Assembly: GCA_051453625.1 (NCBI GenBank)
Contig: JBOZIK010000001.1
Span: 249,358,262 to 249,378,986, forward strand
Length of the DNA stretch: 20,725 nucleotides
Direction: 5' to 3'
Source: Welwitschia mirabilis
Lineage: Eukaryota > Gnetophyta > Gnetopsida > Welwitschiales
Position 1 is the first letter of the stretch, and each line of letters starts with the position of its first letter. A program made the position numbers and the translations under genes. Of the stretch, positions 17,279 to 20,725 are shown piece after piece. The notes under the pieces are model-generated. The model ran no database searches. It saw nothing but the letters and a program-made list of their open reading frames with translations, and had not been told where the DNA came from.

Positions 17279-18331
17279 ATGGCTGAGAATGCCTTTAGAA
17301 GATGAAAAAAATAGGTAGCCTATGGAGATCTTTCCTATTTCCATCATGTAATGTTTGAGAAATCTTTAGACAAGTTTTTTTAAGAAGTTTGAGAAGAAGC
17401 TAGTGTTTTAAGAGAGGGTTATTGCTATTGTAGAGCTTAGGAAACTTCAAGATGTGATGAAACTCTTACAAGATTTGGATCTTTTCTACTTTCTTGATTC
17501 TTTAGAACCTTCCTATTCCTTTCTCACTAGGATTTTCTATAGTAATGCTTCTTATGATGCTAATAATGTAACCTTGAAAATCGTGGTTTTGAGGAAGAAG
17601 ATAAGGGTTATTGTAAACCTTATTGCTACCATTGTTAATCTTCTTAGAGGATATTATAATGCGTTTTTACCTCTTTATGACTTCATGGAAGATAAAAATG
17701 ATGTAGCATAAGATATTTATGGTAAGTTTCACAAGTATAAAACCACCCTTTTTACTTCTCTCCTTACCCAAAGTATAGGTTTTTGCATTTAATGTTTACC
17801 TATAATTTCTTACCTTTAGTGGGTCATCGTGATAAGACATCTAACTATAGGGCATACTTGATGCATTTAGTAGGAGTTAGCCACTCTATTAATGCCCCTA
17901 TCATAATGCTGAAGAATATGAGTCCCCAGTTGAAGTATCACAAAACTAAAACTCTTCCATACTTAGTGTTAATAGCTAACATCTATCATCAGTATAGAGT
18001 CTAGCTTTAACTGAAGTTACAATTCCTTAATCTTATATCAATCATTTGGCACGTGACATTGTCTTACATGCATATCTTTATAGGTTCTAAAAAATCCTTG
18101 AAATCTTCTTCTTCCAAATAAGCCTCACTAGAGGAGACACTTTCATACCTGAGGAGGATAGACTCTCATATAAAGCATATGAAAGAAGCTCTAATTGTAG
18201 TTGGATATAAGATTGTAAAAAGTTTAGAGGAACCCATAAGCTCAGTGCAAAAGATGGCTAAATAAGAAGAGGAAGAAGAATAGGAAGATTCTAAAGAAGA
18301 ATCAAAGAAGAAAGCCAAGGAATCTAATTGA
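17279..18331 (+). pseudogene. Third ORF of element B, plant transposon-protein domain (env-like position), broken
   Basis: It starts at ATG 17279 (MAENAFRR). After frameshifts, 17454-17711 is open: MKLLQDLDLFYFLDSLEPSY, LTRIFYSNASYDANNVTLKI, VNLIATIVNLLRGYYNAF. Then 17783-18004 gives NFLPLVGHRDKTSNYRAYLM, GVSHSINAPIIMLKNM and TLPYLVLIANIYHQYRV. This pattern (FY-NA, a strand-rich middle, a GH-D block, LPY..L followed by a V end) matches what I know as the putative plant transposon protein domain found in 3' ORFs of many plant LTR elements (I believe Pfam PF20167). The 17783 frame continues to a C-terminal segment 18086-18331 (ETLSYLRRIDSHIKHMKEAL..., then an E/K-rich acidic tail) ending at TGA. 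No signal peptide or clear membrane segment remains. Its role in the element is not known; the position is that of the env-like ORF in SIRE. Confidence 0.72.
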
Positions 18332-18820
18332 TCTTTTCTCTTTGATTGTGTTTTTCTTATGTTATCATGCTTGTTTTTCTTCTCTCTTTTGTCATTGATG
18401 TTAAAAGGGGGAGAATTAGTTAGTTGTTTGTTTAGCTCTATTTAGTTATATTTTCTCTTGATAAGTACTATTCTAATGTAATGTTCAATTTTCAGTAATA
18501 GAAATGCACTTTGTTATCATTTTTATCTCAAGTTTTTAGTGCACATCTATTTATTCATGAACTATAATTTGTATCATATCTTATAATTATTAAATAATTA
18601 TTGATCAAAATGTTTTTTTTGTCACATATATTTTGGAATTTACATGCCTTACAAATTATTCTACAAATTATTTTAATTATGGAACAAGCTATAAACTCTA
18701 TAAAATGTCTAATTTGATATAAAATGTTTAATATCATTTAAAAATTTAATAGGCATTTTTTTGAGAGGGAGATTTTCCAAATTCAATATTTTAACTAAAT
18801 ATAAGTTTAGCATTAATGTT
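18332..18820 (+). other. 3' untranslated region of element B
   Basis: AT-rich, no coding motif. It contains an internal polypurine-like word TTAAAAGGGGGAGAA at 18401-18415, about 420 bases before the LTR, and GAGAGGGAGA near 18763. A minus-strand open frame at 18555-18737 is I/N/K-rich and not credible. Confidence 0.6.
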
Positions 18821-18832
18821 CAAGGGGTAGAT
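18821..18832 (+). other. Polypurine tract of element B
   Basis: CAAGGGGTAGAT lies directly against the 3' LTR start, in the same layout as the common copia form AAGGGGGAGAT followed by TGTTG. It is the primer site for plus-strand synthesis. Confidence 0.82.
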
Positions 18833-20170
18833 TATTGAGTTATTATTTACTAATTTGATGTCAAACTAACATTTTCTATTTAGAAAATCATGTTATATCC
18901 TATGTAGAAAATATTAATCATTATAGGTTAAAAGATAAAATAATTTATTATGATTTAAACCTCAAATAGTTAGTTTTTATATCCTTTAAGGAGTTAACTA
19001 GATTCCTAAGGATCAATCACACCTAAATCTTACATTGAAATAAACTAAATTTAAAGGAATCGATCAAACAAATATAGTATCAACTAGACTTGAGAGTTAT
19101 AATTCATATTCGATCATCAAGGGGTTGATCGAATTCTTGATGGATTAACCAAACCTAAACATAAAATTTTAATAGATAATCATTAAGGGATTAACCTAAT
19201 TCCTAAGGGGTCAATTTGATCTAAGCATTAAACTTTCATAGCTAATTATCAAGAGGTTGTCTAGGGATCGACTAGACCTAGAGTGAAAAATAGTGTTGTA
19301 ATATTTCTTAAACAAGGGGACAATTGGATGAATATATGAATGATCAAACTAGTGGTTGACTGAATTTTGAGAGATTGACTAGACATGGAGCCATAAGAAA
19401 TAGGAGTTAACTAGAAAAACATGAGGATAATCAACTGCAATGATGACACTAGATGAGGCCGACCTTATATTTTGAGAGGTATGTATGTTAGTTATAATAG
19501 AAATGAGATTCTTTTTTTGGTTATTATAAACTTGTTTTTATTTATTAAAAGGTCTTTTTCACTTGTAAAAATCATAAAATACCTCTATTATATATTTTTT
19601 AAGAGTAAAAATTACTACAGCACTTTTGAATATTTGCAAAATCATTTGTTGTAGTTATTAACATTCTTTCTACTTAATTAAAGATGAACTAAGAGCTGTT
19701 GTTATCATTGTTTATTTAATTTAGTTATACTATATATTTGTGGATTCTACCATCTCCTGAAGTGATGTAGTAATACTATTCTTAAGCTAGAGATCAGATG
19801 AAAACTATGCATATTAGCACATCATTATTACCACTTCACATTCTTACTAAAGATTGAGATTGAGCCTCAGAAAAGTTTAGTTGTAAAGATTATAGATGAA
19901 CTTGAAATACCTAGAAAAATATTAATAAAGATCCATATTAGACTTGGGTAGAAGTTGATCATTAAGAGTGGAGTATGAGGTTTTCAAATCATTATAAATC
20001 TTACATGCATCCTCTTTAATATTTTTATGCTTTTTGTTCTTTATTTTTTTGGAATAGATTTATTTTTATTTATATAAGCTTTTAGTTTTCAATTCAAGTA
20101 AAGATATTTTTTAAAGTTATTTGATTATTCTTAAATTCTATTATTGTAGTGTGAATTTATGTAATCTTGA
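18833..20170 (+). repeat. 3' LTR of element B
   Basis: It begins TATTGAGTTATTA (the terminal TG has become TA) and aligns with the 5' LTR to about 20170; the last 40 bases are more diverged (GTAATCTTGA against GTAATTCTACA), so the end is good to a few bases. It has the same 66-bp tandem array (19113-19290) and TATAAAT at 19993-19999. Confidence 0.9.
19993..19999 (+). promoter_or_regulatory. Candidate TATA box in 3' LTR of element B
   Basis: TATAAAT at the position equivalent to 11799-11805. Confidence 0.45.
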
Positions 20171-20195
20171 AGCTCTTTAGGTAAACCTATAAATG

Positions 20196-20725
20196 ATATA
20201 ACTTGCAAAAAGACACACGTTAGTATAGACAGGAGTTCACCCGAATGTCGTAATCCCAACGAAGGCACTAGGCTCAGAGTTAGAGAATTGATTTTAAAAA
20301 GTAGTTTTTAGTCTTTTATATTTTACTTAACTAAAAATGCAATGCAAAATGAATGAAGATGCAATGCAAGTGAATGTAAATGAAAATGAGATGAGATTCT
20401 ACTTAGATCCTAATCCTTCTATCACAAGAATTAGCTTTTAGCCTTTCTATCACAAAGACTATTAAGTAGAACATGGAATGCAATATAGAATGAATTGGAA
20501 ACACAATGCAAAACCTACTACTAACCAAGGTTTACCTTAACAAAGGTTGCCCTTATGATATAAATAAATCATAGCTTGGCACTAACTAAGACTAACTTAA
20601 ACCATAAGGGACATTTAGAGAATTAAAATAAAAAGAGTATTTGTATTGATTACATCCACTTACAACAGAATAATAGCTCCTCAATGGAAGAGACACAGCC
20701 TAACACCAAGGAAACCCCTTTCTGC
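20196..20725 (-). repeat. R3 repeat, copy 2, running off the window
   Basis: Homologous to 8581-9178, same orientation, starting about 25 bases after element B. It keeps CpGs that copy 1 has lost: ACACG, CCCGAATGTCG and CAACGAAGG here against ACACT, TCTAAATGTTA and CACTGAAGG there. It continues past the window end. If R3 is the LTR of a minus-strand element, this would be its 5' LTR and the minus-strand frame at 10264-10614 its gag, split by element B. Confidence 0.75.

Larger units (their letters stand above)
10635..20170 (+). mobile_element. Element B: full-length degenerate Ty1/copia (SIRE-type) LTR retrotransposon
   Basis: The order is LTR, initiator-Met primer site, gag, spacer with second zinc knuckle, protease, integrase, reverse transcriptase, RNase H, third ORF, polypurine tract, LTR, over 9.5 kb including 200 N and two artefactual 77-bp duplications. 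Integrase before RT places it in Ty1/copia. The second zinc knuckle, the long coiled-coil spacer, the extra ORF after pol and LTRs of about 1.3 kb point to the SIRE (Maximus) lineage. Flanking pentamers AGGTC (10630-10634) and AGCTC (20171-20175) match at four of five bases and are the candidate target-site duplication. All coding regions are broken. Lineage is assigned from architecture and motifs by eye. Confidence 0.9.

Noticed and set aside
18555-18737. Minus-strand 60-codon I/N/K-rich frame
   Set aside because: Composition is that of AT-rich spacer in the 3' untranslated region of element B.
19472-19654. 60-codon + strand frame in the 3' LTR of element B
   Set aside because: It lies within LTR sequence, is not open in the 5' LTR equivalent, and has low-complexity F/I/K/Y content.

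Overview
The window reads as an AT-rich, CpG-poor, intergenic stretch of a flowering-plant nuclear genome, made almost entirely of old, nested LTR retrotransposons. I see no intact host gene, tRNA, rRNA, CRISPR array or prokaryotic feature, and no convincing new biological system. Plant origin is inferred from the element families, from initiator-Met and Asp tRNA primer sites, and from the way CpG sites and coding frames have decayed by transitions.

Layout. Positions 1-56 are a perfect pyrimidine-purine alternating (TG/CG/CA) tract. Positions 57-894 hold only a 41-codon open stretch and unassigned AT-rich DNA. From about 895 to 8009 lies element A, a Ty3/gypsy retrotransposon of Athila type on the + strand: two diverged LTRs (895-2171 and 6626-8009), a decayed tRNA-Asp primer site (2177-2194), a broken gag (3026-4710), the gag-protease junction (4719-4931) and a protease whose active-site core is deleted (5004-5464). 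No reverse transcriptase, RNase H or integrase is recognisable, so this copy is a deletion derivative.

From 8010 to 10634 is a mixed stretch. It holds the first copy of a third repeat family (R3, 8581-9178), whose features fit a minus-strand LTR, and a minus-strand decayed reading frame of 117 codons (10264-10614).

Element B, 10635-20170, is a full-length but dead Ty1/copia retrotransposon of SIRE type on the + strand: LTRs 10635-11977 and 18833-20170, initiator-Met primer site 11980-11991, gag with a zinc knuckle, a coiled-coil spacer and second knuckle, protease, integrase, reverse transcriptase, RNase H, then an extra third ORF (17279-18331) before a polypurine tract next to the 3' LTR. 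All coding parts carry stops and frameshifts. Candidate 5-bp target duplications match at 4 of 5 bases. A second R3 copy (20196 to the window end) begins about 25 bp after B, which fits B having inserted into an older R3-family element.

Two 100-N gaps inside B are each flanked by an exact 77-bp duplication. This is the signature of unmerged assembly contig ends, not biology. In life the gag, protease, integrase and RT/RNase H of each element would have packaged and copied its RNA and inserted the cDNA. Here none could work from this copy, and the LTR TATA boxes are the only parts with possible residual activity.
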